NCBI GenBank assembly: GCA_028023455.1
Contig: JAQFVV010000277.1
Coordinates: 1,114,001-1,178,000, forward strand
Direction of reading: 5' to 3'
Length of the DNA stretch: 64,000 nucleotides
From: Epiperipatus broadwayi
Lineage: Eukaryota; Onychophora; Udeonychophora; Euonychophora; Peripatidae
Both the position numbers and the translations under genes were made by a program. Positions within the stretch are counted from its first letter, which is position 1, and each line of letters starts with the position of its first letter. Shown in pieces: positions 48,454 to 60,964 of this stretch. Under the pieces are notes generated by a model, which was not told where the DNA came from, did not search any database, and was given only the letters and a program-made list of their open reading frames with translations.

Positions 48454-48512
48454 CTGAAGAAAGTCGGGGTTTTCAATCGAAAGTGTCAATAAAGTATTGT
48501 GAAAGTGCATAA
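48454..48512 (+). ncRNA. PLE-type hammerhead-like relic
   Basis: CTGAAGA (48454-48460), an 18-nt segment able to form only a weak stem, then GAAA (48479-48482) and GTGTC, followed by 'aataaagtattgtgaaagtgc'. The core order fits CUGANGA/GAAA/NUH, but stem II is poor. Confidence 0.3.
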
Positions 48513-49209
48513 ATGAAAAATATGAATTTTAAATAAAGATGTTAGCTGTTTTTTAATTCATCTTATCTATAAAACAAAGCACAATTTTTGGGATGCCTTA
48601 TGTTACTCATATAGCAGATTAAAAAATTATATTTTAAATATGTCATGTTTTACTTCATTTTATAAAAAGACACCTTAATTAAAAATGACGTGAAAATAAT
48701 CCTGAGTGCAAAATGATAGTGATTCCATATTGAAATTTCTCAAGTGGATTATTTTTTACTTCCATAAAAAATTATTGATATATATTTTTAAAATGACTAT
48801 ATATATATTGATTTTTCTTACCTCCCAAAGGGCATCATGAAATTTTTACGCATATTTTGTTATGCCCTTCTATTTTTTAGAAGAATTAAGAATATATGTG
48901 TTTCAAATTTTAATATATTTTTATTTATTAAAAGATAGTCAAATAATTATTATTTTTTACCGAGAAGTTCTTAGGAAATTTGAGCAGATTGGGCTGCAAT
49001 CAGTGTTCCTTGAGCTCCATAAGTCTACCCACTAGTTATTTGTAAATTATATTATGAAAGAAGAAACATGTCTCTTTTTTTAAACTTCTGTTTTATTTCG
49101 TTTTAACCCTTTTATAAATATGATTCGTAAATATTATTTTATAATTATAATGTATACAATTATTATTATTGTTCAATTTTAACTATTGTTGAAAATACCA
49201 ATCTTAAAA

Positions 49210-49740
49210 TTGGAATTATATGTTGGACTATTTCAAACTTCTAGAATTAATTATTAAATGTCTTTATGAAAATTCAAATTTTATTTAAATTTTTCAAATG
49301 CCATCAGCTGTTAATAAATGTCACGCAAATAGTGTATAATATAAAGTTTTGCCTAGTATTCTTCTTCAGGTGCTGCTAACCTGATTAATGATAGGAATAG
49401 CATGAGGATCAAACCTGGTTTCTTTAGATTTATGCATACTGAATTGAAAGTGATATTCTAACTAACTAAATTAATCTAAGTAATTAGAGCATCTCTTTTA
49501 ATTTACTATTTGTAAATCTAAACATCTCGGGTCTCATTTCCATGATAATAGCATCGCTGATCAGACCAACAATTAATGAGAAAAGAATATTACCACTATG
49601 AACATTGTATGTTATATCCTAAACTGTGTGTATTGCTAACAATTGAATGTATTTTAAAAGTTGTTTGAATTTTCCTAAAGACTTTTAACAATTAATCCTA
49701 GATGATGGAAATAGTCCAACATACAATAAAAGTAAAATTC
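49210..49740. mobile_element. ~530-bp element with ~70-bp terminal inverted repeats
   Basis: The left arm 49210-49278 ('atatgttggactatttc', 'attaattattaaatgtcttta', 'gaaaattcaaa') is complementary to the right arm 49664-49740. The interior has a decayed SINE-like segment near 49380-49430. No frame is present. Confidence 0.65.
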
Positions 49741-50931
49741 TATCACTAGAAACTTAAACAAAAATATTTTACAATTAAAGAGGTTATATCCTTTTTGGTG
49801 GTAGTGGTGGTGGTGGGAGGAGGTATATATCCATAATTGTATATATTTATTATTTTAAAAAAACTCAACCTTTTTATAAATTTATAATAAATTTAATTAT
49901 TATGTATACATATAAAAATGATGCATTAAAACAAAAAATATATTATAATTAGTAAACTGATTAATGTTACATTAGATATGTATTAGTAATTGAATGAATT
50001 AAAACACCAATTGTTGCATTGGTTAGATTATTCTCACCCAATCACTTTATGTATATGTTTCAACTGAAGCCCATTTTATCATCTCCTTTGAGGAATACAC
50101 CATTGTAATCATGTTTTACATCTGGTTAATCTAAATTATATTAATATTGGAAAGATTCAATGTATTAACATGGAAGATCAGCTTCATTCCAAGAGCCTTG
50201 ATTAAAAGATTATTTTTGAAACATATATGTTTTAGACTGAGTGATTGGTCAATTTTTTATACTATTCAATGATCGAAAGAATAATTTATCTGACTCTCTG
50301 ATTGGTCTTTCCATCTGTTTAATAGATTATTATAGCTATTAGTATATAAGAGTCAGAAATTGGAATTACATTTTATTATTGTTGTTATAATTGATTTTTA
50401 TCAAATTATAATTGAATACATAAGTATTCATTTTATGTTTTATTTTCTCTTATGTATCGTAACAATGTAAAATATGTGTTTAATTATATAATTTTCTGAA
50501 AATTAATGCAATGCAATAAGTTTTTTATATAAAATACTTTTCCTTATTTCAGGAATCATTCTAATTCAATAAATACAAAAAAATATATACAAAATTGTTC
50601 TTAATTTTGAGTTAAACTATTGATGGAAATAGGCAGTCAACAATTTCACATTCTATCCAGTGGTTGAGTCAATATGGAACATAAAAATTTCTTGATAAAG
50701 TCTTGTAGAATGAATTTATGTTAAATTATATTTTTTATAAATATGAAAAAAATATATATTTTTTTAAAACTTAGATAATTTTATAAAAAACATTGCATAT
50801 TTTCTGAAAATTCAAAAAAGATATTTTTCCCTCCCTACAACTTACCATTCAAAGTTGAATAATAATTTAACTTCAGTGGTATAAAAAAAGATGTTTGAAC
50901 TATTTTTCTTTTTTTTTCATATGTTAAATGT
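49741..50931. other. Intergenic, no assignable feature
   Basis: AT-rich, with a short (GGT)n-like run at 49796-49825. Nothing coding. Confidence 0.5.
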
Positions 50932-50994
50932 GTTGACTGGTAAGCGAACATGGGCCAGCTGCTTGGAAGGCAGCTATGCTAATCGCTAGGCAGC
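50932..50994 (-). pseudogene. tRNA-Gly(UCC)-like pseudogene or SINE head
   Basis: The minus strand reads 'agcatagctgccttccaagcag' in the anticodon arm (anticodon UCC) and 'cccatgttcgcttaccag' in the T-arm region, the hallmark of tRNA-Gly(UCC). The 5' part is short and the acceptor does not pair. Confidence 0.55.
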
Positions 50995-51933
50995 AAAATT
51001 TGATACTTTAAATTCTGTTCTTAGAAAATAATATAAACTTAATAAACATATTTTTAATGGCTAACTAATTTTATTAAAATATTTATGAATAGTTTGAAAC
51101 ATTAAAATTTGTATTTTAGTTTGTAAATATGAAAGATTTTTGTTCCTCGGTGTGTAGCTTGTCAATATTAACGATATTTCAAATAGTATACACATTTAAC
51201 AATAATGTTTCTAATTGCTAACTAATTTTAATAATTGGCAATTATTACTAATTTGAAATATTACAAGCATATTTTATTTTACAAATCATGTCCATGAATC
51301 ATCTGGATAGTACATGTCTTAAGCTTTGGCTATTGATTCACATCTACTGTCAAATAGTATCAGGTAAAATTTAGTTAAAATGTTGATGCTACAATAGTTA
51401 TAACAAGCAACTAATAGCAGAACTATGACAAGAAGGGGGGGTGGTATCTTAAATCTCATTGCATTTTATTGGAATTACTTTGTTGCATACCTTCAGAAAA
51501 TTTTTCTCGGTGTAGATATATGGCTTTATTGTAAAAGCCTGTATTTTAAATATACAATAACCATTTCATATTTTCACTGAAGCTATATCTTCAGTTTTGA
51601 TTTTAAGTACAAAATAAAATAGATTAAAAATTATTTGTACTTGTTGGGCACCCTTTTTATGTGATTGCATCCCATAATTTTAAAATCTCGATATGCTTTT
51701 GTAATTGACCACATATTAAATAGAAGCAAAAATCTGTATCACAACCTTTATTTTAATATACACACTTATATATAAATATAAAATAATTCATGCAGAATTG
51801 AATAACGTCATGTGAAAATAACAATTACAAAAATTAGTTGATAGATGCATGATTTTTTTTTAAAAAAACTACACATCTTAAAATAATACATTGTACAGGC
51901 TTAAACCTGCATTTATATATATAATATATGCGG
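50995..51933. other. Intergenic, no assignable feature
   Basis: Nothing supported. Confidence 0.5.
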
Positions 51934-52089
51934 GATTCGAACTCAGACTTCCACACTACCCACTACTCTCAGTGCCATCTCATATTGCTTACCCACCTGA
52001 TCACACACAACATGTGTGTGATCAGGTGGGTCAGCAATATGAGATGGCACTGGGAGTAGTGGGTCATGTGGAAGTCTGAGTTCGAATCT
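51934..52089. repeat. Near-perfect hairpin, 76-bp arms, B-box-like ends
   Basis: Arms 51934-52009 and 52014-52089 differ at about four positions around a 4-bp loop. Each arm ends in GAGTTCGAATC, the Pol III B-box pattern, so it looks like two tRNA-SINE heads joined head to head. High arm identity suggests recent formation or ongoing gene-conversion-like repair. The surrounding sequence is far more AT-rich. Confidence 0.85.
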
Positions 52090-53084
52090 TAAAATAATAT
52101 AACTTCTTTTTTCTCCTACTATGAAGGGTGATAAAAACGATTTAATATATCTGATATATTTTAGTAGTTTTAGTATTAATATTCTTTGTTTCCTTTGTCA
52201 ATCTGTTTCAAAGTTATAAAATTAGCTAAATGTATCAAGTCGTAATTATTGGGTCCATAACTTTATGCCACTTCCTTTTTTATTTGTAGGTTAATATTTC
52301 ATCTTCATTTATCACTTACCTTAGAAGTTATATTTAAAAAAATTAAACTATTATATTAACAATGAGAGATGGCCCACAATAGAAGTAGCTCATGTAATCA
52401 TTAATTAAAATGTTCAGTACCAGTTCAGTAATAGAAATTATAAGTAGCAAAAAGAAGAAATGGAAACATAAAACTATAATTATCACCACTTTGTTATTGT
52501 GTGACTTGTTTAATATTTACTTTCTTCTCTGAGACAAATAAAAAAGGTGATAAATATTTTGAATATTACCACTGTAAAGCTGATGTACATAAAATATATA
52601 AATAATTATATACTGTTGCAAAGTATATCCCAGTAAAAAGATTAATGATTCCCTCTACAAGCTGCCTGCAGTGCAATCTTTAAATTCATGCTTGTAGAGA
52701 CAGTTTGGCTATTCATTACAAAAAATTTAAAGTGCTCATGTGTCTTGTGCATAAATTATAACATGAAATGTGACAGTGTATTTATATTTTTGTAGATCAA
52801 CTTCAAGGTTCTTTTTTCATCACATAATCTTGAAAATATTCATATGATTCGGGTTTTCATTGTTGTACACAGTTTGAATCATTTCAAATGTTTCAGTAGT
52901 AGTTTTTCAAAATGTTAAAACAATATTTAGTGCGTTGTTTTATCATGAGTAATGTACAAAATATATTCTCACATTTATGTATAATATTTAACCCTTATTG
53001 AAGTTTTATATATTATATTATAAAATAATATGAGAGATCAGAGTGATTTAAGATCAACATGCATAAGACAATAATATTGGTATC
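52090..53084. other. Intergenic, no assignable feature
   Basis: Nothing supported. Confidence 0.5.
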
Positions 53085-53370
53085 AGCGAGGGTTTTGAAC
53101 ATTCCGTCATCAGATTTTCAATAATAAGGATGGCTGAAGAGTTAGAGGGTGGAGAGAATAGAAGCCTGTCCATTAAAGTTTGAAGATTTGCTATCTTAAT
53201 ACAAATTGAGCACTGATTATGGATGTGTGTGGGAGGTGATGATCTGGACCAACTGATGAGTGCTGGTTCAGCACAAAATATGTATACTGGAGATCATTTT
53301 CACATGTATATGGTCATGTGTATCAGTTATATAGAATAGAGTTGATAACTGGAGGTAGATTGAAAGTCTG
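53085..53370 (+). mobile_element. Single-arm copy of the 15.2-kb foldback family
   Basis: Matches 15470-15712: 'agggttttgaacattc', 'cctgtccattaaagttt', 'gctatcttaata', 'ggatgtgtgtgggaggt', 'ccaactgatgagtgctggtt', 'catgtgtatcagtt'. Only one arm is present. Confidence 0.65.
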
Positions 53371-54757
53371 TGTCCAAAGCCCTCTCATTACATTTAGCTT
53401 AAGTATATACACTATACCTGTATTTAAATATTATAAAATGCTTAATAAGAAATAATTCATAAAAAGTACAATTTGGTCATTAACCAAATTTCAGCATGCT
53501 AAATATTATTAAACTAATTAATTTAAATTGAGCACCATTAAACAATAATGACAGAAAATCTTGTTAATATCAATTTCATGACAAGGGTACTCAGCACCAA
53601 AAATGCATTTAGGTTATATTGTTATTAATTACTATTTATCTCTGTACTTTTGGAATTAAAATTCCTTGTGAATTCTTTAGTACATAAACAATATCTGTAA
53701 AGATTAAAAGGTAGCTTAACTTATACATATTTATATGAGATACTATTTAGATAGATTAACATATTTATGATTTTTGATAATAGAACTATACTGAAAACCT
53801 CATTATAAATTTTATGAGTTATTATTTATTAATTATTTTGTAATATACTACATAACAGCAATTCTTCTCATACTACTCAAGAGCCATCTATTGTTAAGTC
53901 TGAATATCTCCAGGCTGTTTTTTTGGCATTTGACTGGATAGTGAAAATTTATGATTCAAATTTGAAATTCAGGCATTTTTGTATCTGAAAACCATAATTT
54001 TTTTATAGTGTGAAATTAAAAAAAAAAGAAATTGTGAGGTGTTATTGATATCAACTTTCCAAAAAAACAGGTCTACAGTGGATGAAACTGAGGTTTCTAA
54101 ACTATATAGAATGTGGCCTGGTTTTAGTTCTATATAGATATGTAAGTGAATTGGCTTGAGTTCAAAAATCTTAAAGGTTTTTTTTAATTTTATCCTATTG
54201 TCTTAAATAATGTAATGAAGTAAAAAGTGGTTGCTAGAGAATAAAAGATGGCTACTAGATGCATAAATGTATTAGCTTTGAATGCCAAATCCTTACAAAA
54301 CTAGAAGCTAAGAACTAGTCTGGGAATGCCATAAGATGCCCAATGATTATTGAGACTTACAGTATATGGCTCTAAAATAGAATGAAGAGTATCTCTTGGA
54401 AGTAAAGAAGCAAAGAGAAAACACTGTTGGTATTAATAGATCATATATAAAACACCAATAAGAAACTGTTACTTTTATATTTATTATATTAATTATTAGT
54501 TTATTAAATTTATAACATATATCACTAAAGATCTCTTTATTTAGCTAAATATAAAACTAAGATTTATTCGATTTTTGGCTATTTTTTCAGTGATTACTGA
54601 TTGCGTAAAATCTTAATTTTATAATTAGCAAAATACATGTATTCTATATAATATATTTGTAAGTTTAATAACTATTTATTCATCTACAGAAACTTACAAT
54701 TAAATACTTATAATAAATATTCAACAGTATATTGTGTATGTGTGTATATATATATAT
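53371..54757. other. Intergenic, no assignable feature
   Basis: 'gagccatctattgttaa' at about 53880 belongs to the recurring gccatctattg motif. Otherwise nothing. Confidence 0.45.
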
Positions 54758-54938
54758 GATCAAATCACCCTCTCAAATGTTATATTTCAGCTATGCCCTC
54801 TATGAATAAACAAAGTCTGAACTTCAAGTAGCTGACTCAAATAGATATCCTTTTGAGTCAGTTGTTTAAAGTTCAGACTTTATATTTATTTATAGAGGGT
54901 ACTGCTGAAATATCATAACCTTTGGAGGGTGATTTGAA
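54758..54938. mobile_element. Hairpin element, ~88-bp arms
   Basis: The left arm 54758-54845 and right arm 54850-54938 pair over 'caaatcaccctc', 'atatttcagc', 'ccctctatgaataaa', 'aaagtctgaacttcaa', 'ctgactcaaa'. It is flanked by the block shared with 39130-39240. Confidence 0.8.
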
Positions 54939-55599
54939 TATTTTCTATTTAACTTTCAGCTAGCAATATGCATTGGTATATATAATGTGTGAATTTATAA
55001 ATGTATATTTTTTAGTAAGCATTTATTCACAAACTACTTTTCAATAAATACACAAAGGATTCTTAAAAATTATGACAAATCATTTAACCTTATATAGAAC
55101 TTAAATTTAATAAAGGTCAAATATATTTCATATTTTTTAAATGAATGCATGGCAAGCTTCATCTTTTAACCTTTCATCTTTTTCTATTCATGTATTATAA
55201 CATCATTTATAATTGATTTTTCATTCTGTCACTTCAAACTTATAGCTTTAAACATTGGAAGAAAAAAACTGAAGAGACCTGGATGGTTGAAATACATTTT
55301 TGGAAACATGATCATATTTTTTGCTTAGTGTATAATCATATGTGTGGAATGTGATTGGAAAATAAATTGTGAATGCATATGTGTATTAAGTAAAATTGAT
55401 TCACTTGAATATTGTTTATATTTGCAACATATACAATTTCATTCTCATATTTATTGCCAAAATTTGTTTTTATATAATATCTTTAGATGCAGACAAAAGT
55501 GAATTCATTTTTGTTTGCTGGATGATTTGGGCAATAATATTGTGACATGTGGTAAAGTTGTAGCTATTAATTTAATATTTACATTTTCAACCACTATTG
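54939..55599. other. Intergenic, no assignable feature
   Basis: Nothing supported beyond the shared repeat flank at 54925-54975. Confidence 0.5.
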
Positions 55600-56015
55600 A
55601 TTCACTGCAGAATAAAGATCACTCCAAGTATAATCCAGTTTTTTTCAATTCTTAGTCTTTATTTCTTCATATCACTCAAGTAAACAACCAAACTTCATCC
55701 ACCCATCTCATCATGTGATCTGTTTCTGGATATCTTACAATCTCTTAGCTAATTTAATATTTCAATTGTCCATCTATTATCATCTCTTCATCTTTATTCT
55801 TCACATAACTCCAACAAACAACCAAACTTCATCCATCCATCTCACATGTGGTCTGTTTCTGGGTATCTTAAATCTCTTAGCCAGTTTAATATTTCGATTG
55901 ACAAATCTCTTAGCCAGTTTAATATTTCGATTGACCATCTATTATCATCTCTTCTAGCATATATCAAGCCCAACTCCATTTCTGTCTTTTGATAACTAAT
56001 CGATATTTTATTTCG
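55600..56015 (-). pseudogene. RTE-type LINE ORF 3' part with internal tandem duplications
   Basis: The minus strand carries the same 'K-R-P-x-x-R-W-M-D-E'-type end as the other RTE remnants. It has two internal duplications: a ~40-bp 'aatctcttagccagtttaatatttcgattga' repeat at 55870-55935 and a ~130-bp copy of the 'caaccaaacttcatcca...tctgtttctgg' block (55685 and 55815). Confidence 0.65.
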
Positions 56016-56516
56016 CTACTAAATCAGTTTGAGCTTATATTTTGAAAATATGTTTTTCCTTTATGAATCACAGTTCAAATTATAAGATTAAACTCCTTTT
56101 TTGGCTCATTTTTATTAATCTTATGTAGGAAATATATAATTGTGGACGCCATATAAGTAATCACAAATGTGCAATGGTGGCATCTAAATATGGAACAAGC
56201 AATCCAATACTTGTTATTTCTATAAAATTCTGCTAAATAATTCTGTTAAAAACAATTTTTTGTTGTTGTTGTTGTTGTTAAAAAAAAGTTTATTATATTT
56301 CTTGTATTTAAAGTTAATATTTAATGTAAAGAAAAGAAACATTTTAACAAATTTAAGAAATATATTAAAACCTTGAAATGAATTTCTTTACTATATATGT
56401 ATATATCAAATAAATCAATCTTATATTTTAATACTAACATTAAGTACACCAATTCAAAAATAATAAATATATATATTATATCTGGAATAAATTTATATAT
56501 AAGCCCAAGCTTAACT
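56016..56516. other. Intergenic; (TTG)n and AT-rich
   Basis: A short (GTT)n run lies at 56260-56280. Nothing coding. Confidence 0.5.
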
Positions 56517-56796
56517 AAACCATGAATCTTCAATATGTTGTCAAGGCAACCTCTATAAATAAAGGATGAATTTCATCTTGCACTCTAATCTAAGATCGTA
56601 TTAAGGAGGAAAAAGTCTGTCATAAGGCATTAATAGAATGAAACTTTTAAACCTCTAGGAATATAAAATTTTCAATCTATTAAAATCCTATGCCATTTCT
56701 CTTTGTCTATATTAAAATCTTGGATCAGAAGAAAGGTGGAATTTATCTTTTACTTATTCAGATTATCTTGATAACAGATTGAAGTTCATAATTTAG
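56517..56796. mobile_element. Inverted repeat, ~90-bp arms
   Basis: The left arm 56517-56612 and right arm 56707-56796 pair over 'atgaatcttcaatatgttgtcaa', 'aaggatgaatttcatcttg', 'ctaagatcgtatta'. A one-arm relative lies at 28705-28790 ('ggaatctttaatctgttgtcaa'). Confidence 0.65.
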
Positions 56797-58171
56797 ATAA
56801 GCTTTTGCTGCTATCGTGGAATTCTATTAGTTTTGTACAAAATCAGACATTTATTATCAAAATAATATATTTGTAATGAGTGAACATTTTTGCAGATAAA
56901 AGATATGAATATATATTTCTAAAGCTTCCATATATACTTTTGCCAGTATTAGTATTATACCATTACATTCCTATAAGCTTTTTATTTATCGTCCCCCCCC
57001 CCCCATTCTTTATTTCTGTATTTTAGTGAGCAAAATATTCCCAATCACTTGTCTAACAAATTCTTAAAATTAAAATAAAATAGTTTTTTGATTTTTTTTA
57101 GATACCTCTGCAAATTTTGAATGATTTCTACTACCCTCAAGTGAGATTTAATGAAACCATAAGTATAATGCTAATATTAACAAGAGATAAATGTACATCT
57201 GGTTGAATCTAAAGTGTATATTCGCACATTTATTAAGATGATTAAATAATCTAATATATCCAGGACAGTTCAGGTTTTGAATCATTTGATTCAATATCCA
57301 CAATAAAATCAAATTCTGGTTTGGATTTTTCAGAAGAAAGTCATTAAAATTTCCCTAAAAAACATGGGAAAATGATACATTATTTCAATAAAATACGTTA
57401 CACTTTTACAATTTATTTGCTTACGTCGTTATTATTTTATATCTAATATGTTATTGTTTATTATTATTATATTAGATTATATGCTGTCTAGTTGAACCAA
57501 TGGATATATCATATATGAACTTAAGAGCTTTCCCAACGATCAATACATATGTCGTACAAATTTCTCTATTTCTCAGCTGTTTTCATATCAATAGCTTATA
57601 CTTTCTGTAAATAAGTATCAATTTCCAACCAAGAAAGATAATTTTTAGTTAAGATGCATGATATAAAATCAGCTTTAATTTGAAGTTAATTGATATATAA
57701 ATAACTAGCTACATTTTCTTCTTATAATAAGATACCAATTCGCACTGCATACTAAAATAATAAGAATGAGAACATTAAGCGCCATCTATTAGCCTTATAT
57801 TTAACTAAGATTCATGCATATCAATATAAGGTTCAAAGGACCAGTTTCAGGAATAGTCCTTTCAGCAATGGTCCATCATCACTAACCATAAATTAAAATA
57901 GGTTTAAGTTTAATATATTTTAAGCAGATTTCACTTATTTATTTCAAAGTATTAAAATGCATATAACTGTCAAATGGAATGTCATGCATGGATGGACACA
58001 GTGGTAAAGTGCCATATTCTGGAGCATAAACATCCTTAGACTGATTGCAGTTCTGGTGCTTCCAGCACTCAAATTCTTTATGACTTCTCAAGTACTAAAG
58101 CCACTCGATTATTTATGTTATTTATTAAATTTAATGTACTTCCTAGTTATTGTACTATGTATAAAATAGGA
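56797..58171. other. Intergenic, no assignable feature
   Basis: A C-rich run lies at 56992-57004. A tRNA-like outline near 57990-58075 is too weak to call. Confidence 0.45.
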
Positions 58172-58745
58172 ACAAAATAGAGATTAATAGCAACAAATTA
58201 GAATTTAACGATTGCAAATATCTTAGTCAAATTATTAATGCAGATGAAAACATGATTGGCAAAATCACAGAATTAAACTTGGATGGAATATCTTTTGTAG
58301 AAATAATTATTAAAAGAAATTGTGCCTAAGTGTTTGAAAAAGAAGGTTTTTAATGTGTTTTTATAGTGCTTGCTTATAAATGTGGAACTTGGACATTTAA
58401 TAGAAGAGCAATGCAGAAACTTCAGATTATGAAGCCAAGTATGAAAAGATGTACAGTAAGAGTATCCTGAAGATAACAAAAGCAAAATAGAACTTTGAGA
58501 AATTAGATATCATTCACATCATTAAAACTGAAATGGAGTAAGGCTGGATGTTTTGCTAAAAGAGATGCCAGTAGATTAACAGTTAAAGTCTTGAGCAATA
58601 TCTAAAAATATTGTGAAAGACCTAGAAAGAGACCACATGTTAGATGGATGAATGAGATAAGAAAAATTGATAAAGCAATTGGAAAACTGGATTGAATTTG
58701 GAAGGACTATCATTCCATAGTGGATTGATAATGATTGAAAATAAT
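58172..58745 (+). pseudogene. RTE-type LINE, longer 3' ORF remnant, broken
   Basis: Landmarks in order: I-N-S-N-K-L-E-F, C-K-Y-L-S-Q-I-I (the 'YLG' block), a N-L-D-G-I-S-F-like stretch, T-W-T-F-N-R-R-A-M-Q-K-L-Q, then L-T-V-K-V-L, P-R-K-R-P-H-V-R-W-M-N-E-I-R-K and S-I-V-D-like tail. It is the most complete of the RTE 3' remnants. Several frameshifts and stops are present. Confidence 0.75.
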
Positions 58746-60346
58746 ATCTACCACTGATGATAAGTCATTTGAAAAGCTTTCTTTTTATTAAAAGGATGTG
58801 ATATTTGTCTCCAGTTTGAAATTTTCAAAAGCTGATCATCTTAAAATATATATACAAAATTACAGGTTAATAATATATACATATTATTTTGTAATATGAT
58901 AAAATTAAAATAATAAATGTATTTATTTGGTGTTATTAATACATTAGATGATCTTTATTATTTTGTGATGATGATCATTTAACATTGTTTGAGAAAAAGG
59001 CAATGTATATTCACTGTTATTCTTTTTCTTTAATTACTATAAAACTATGTTTTTATTGCTAAATCAAATGTAAACAAAGCCATATGTTAAATTATAAATT
59101 TAACTTATCCACAACATCAGGTTTATTTTTAAATATATATTGATATCATCAGGTTTATTTTAAGATATATATTTAGATATGTTTTGGGATTTCTTAATAA
59201 CTAACTTTTAAGTATAATTTTTATTTTACATAAATGAACCCATCTGGTGGTAAACTTCCAAACTTCTTGTTTTAATTGTATTGAACGAAAATAGTCTTTC
59301 CAACCTGTTGTCTTAAAAATCAAAACTAAAGAAGCTTGTTAAATCAACAGTGATTATTATATCTGCACATCACCAATTAGTAACTATGAAAATGGTACCA
59401 TAACTTCATGAGTATTATGAAAAAATGGAGGATATTTCATGAATCAGTTTTAACACTACTTTAAGATGTTTTTTCACAAAAGCACTTTGTATATTTGTCA
59501 CTCAAAATAAATTTGTATTTTAGCTCTACTTTTTTTCTCTCTAATGTTTTAATAGTCTTAATTATTTATTAGGCAGGTATTGTTTACATATCTCAGAACA
59601 GGACTACATAATGAGATGGACAAGGTAAGTGTGGCAGAGGATTGCAAAAGTCATTTGAAAGAATTCAATTACTAAACTAGTGATTGAATTAATTAATTTA
59701 TGAATGCCCCAACCTTTTAAGTTACATATAACCAAAATTGTGGTTGAAGAAAAGCATATATTTTGATTTTTAATGCATTAAATATCAAATTAAATAGAAA
59801 TATTTTTTATAAACTATTTTTATATAGATTATTTTAATTATAAACTTTATTATAAACTCACATATTTTCCCTATCTTGGCAGACATTTTTTTACTTATAC
59901 AGCTTCAGAGGTCTACAAGTATTTATTTATGTTTTTTTTTTTTCAATTTTATTTTACCAAATATATGTTAGATTAAAAAAAAATTAATAAATTGATTATA
60001 AATTCCATTCAGAATATTTATTTCCTCAGTTGTTTCTTATATATATATATTTGTATTTATATTAATAAGTTTATTTAATACAAAATAATAAATAAAGTGA
60101 AAACATTATAATTAATTTTTGCAGAAATTTAATAAAAAAAACTGTAGATATTAAATATGACTGTTTCTTGTTGTTTTAAATATTTATTGTAGATCCCTGA
60201 AACTGTATAAATAAAAAAAAATGGCTACAAGCTTGATAGGAAGGATAATACATAAGTACCTGAAATAATATATCCAGAACCATATGCTTTAAGCAATATA
60301 TATATATTATATTTAATGTTTTCACGGTTATATGATGTAGATAAAA
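58746..60346. other. Intergenic, no assignable feature
   Basis: Nothing supported. Confidence 0.5.
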
Positions 60347-60623
60347 AAATATTTTTGGGTACGAACCATGTATTATTTTGCATTACAATCCGATATTTCG
60401 ATAGATTAGCAACTGCCATTATTAAGGTTAACTTTTGAAAGAACAATCATTAGATTTCAAAAAAAAAGTTGAATCTCTCTTCTCATATCGCACTGAGTCA
60501 TGTTATTCTTTGAGATCTAATGATTGTTCTTTCAAAAGTTAACCTTAATAATGGCAGTTGCTAGTCCGTCAAAATATCGGATTGTAATGCAAAATAATAC
60601 ACAGTTCGTACCCAAAAATATTT
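60347..60623. mobile_element. Palindromic element, ~112-bp arms
   Basis: The left arm 60347-60458 and right arm 60512-60623 are about 95 percent complementary ('ttttgggtacgaac', 'tattttgcattacaatccgat', 'gcaactgccattattaagg', 'ttaacttttgaaagaac'). The ~53-bp loop is unrelated. Confidence 0.85.
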
Positions 60624-60964
60624 ATATATATATATATTCAGTAAATGTAATGTAAATGAAATTCAATGTACTGATTAAAATGTTATAAAAGCGAAAATGA
60701 TAATAATCAAGTATATAATAATCCATGAAAAGAGGAAAAGAAATTTTAATAAATTAATAATAAAAGCATGTAAAATTAAAGTAATGAATTTGGGATCTAA
60801 TCAATTAAAATATATATAATTAAGAATGTAAATATGGGAAGGTTACATAGGTATATCCAAAAATCATCAAACAAAGGTTTTTTTAAAATTAATTTTGGGA
60901 TGAAATTCATTATTCCTTTAGCAATTTAACAAATAATAAAAATATTACAGGTCAAGATATTTTA

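Noticed and set aside
55715-55957. 80-codon + strand frame with internal repeats
   Set aside because: Its repeats reflect duplications in an antisense LINE remnant, not a protein repeat.
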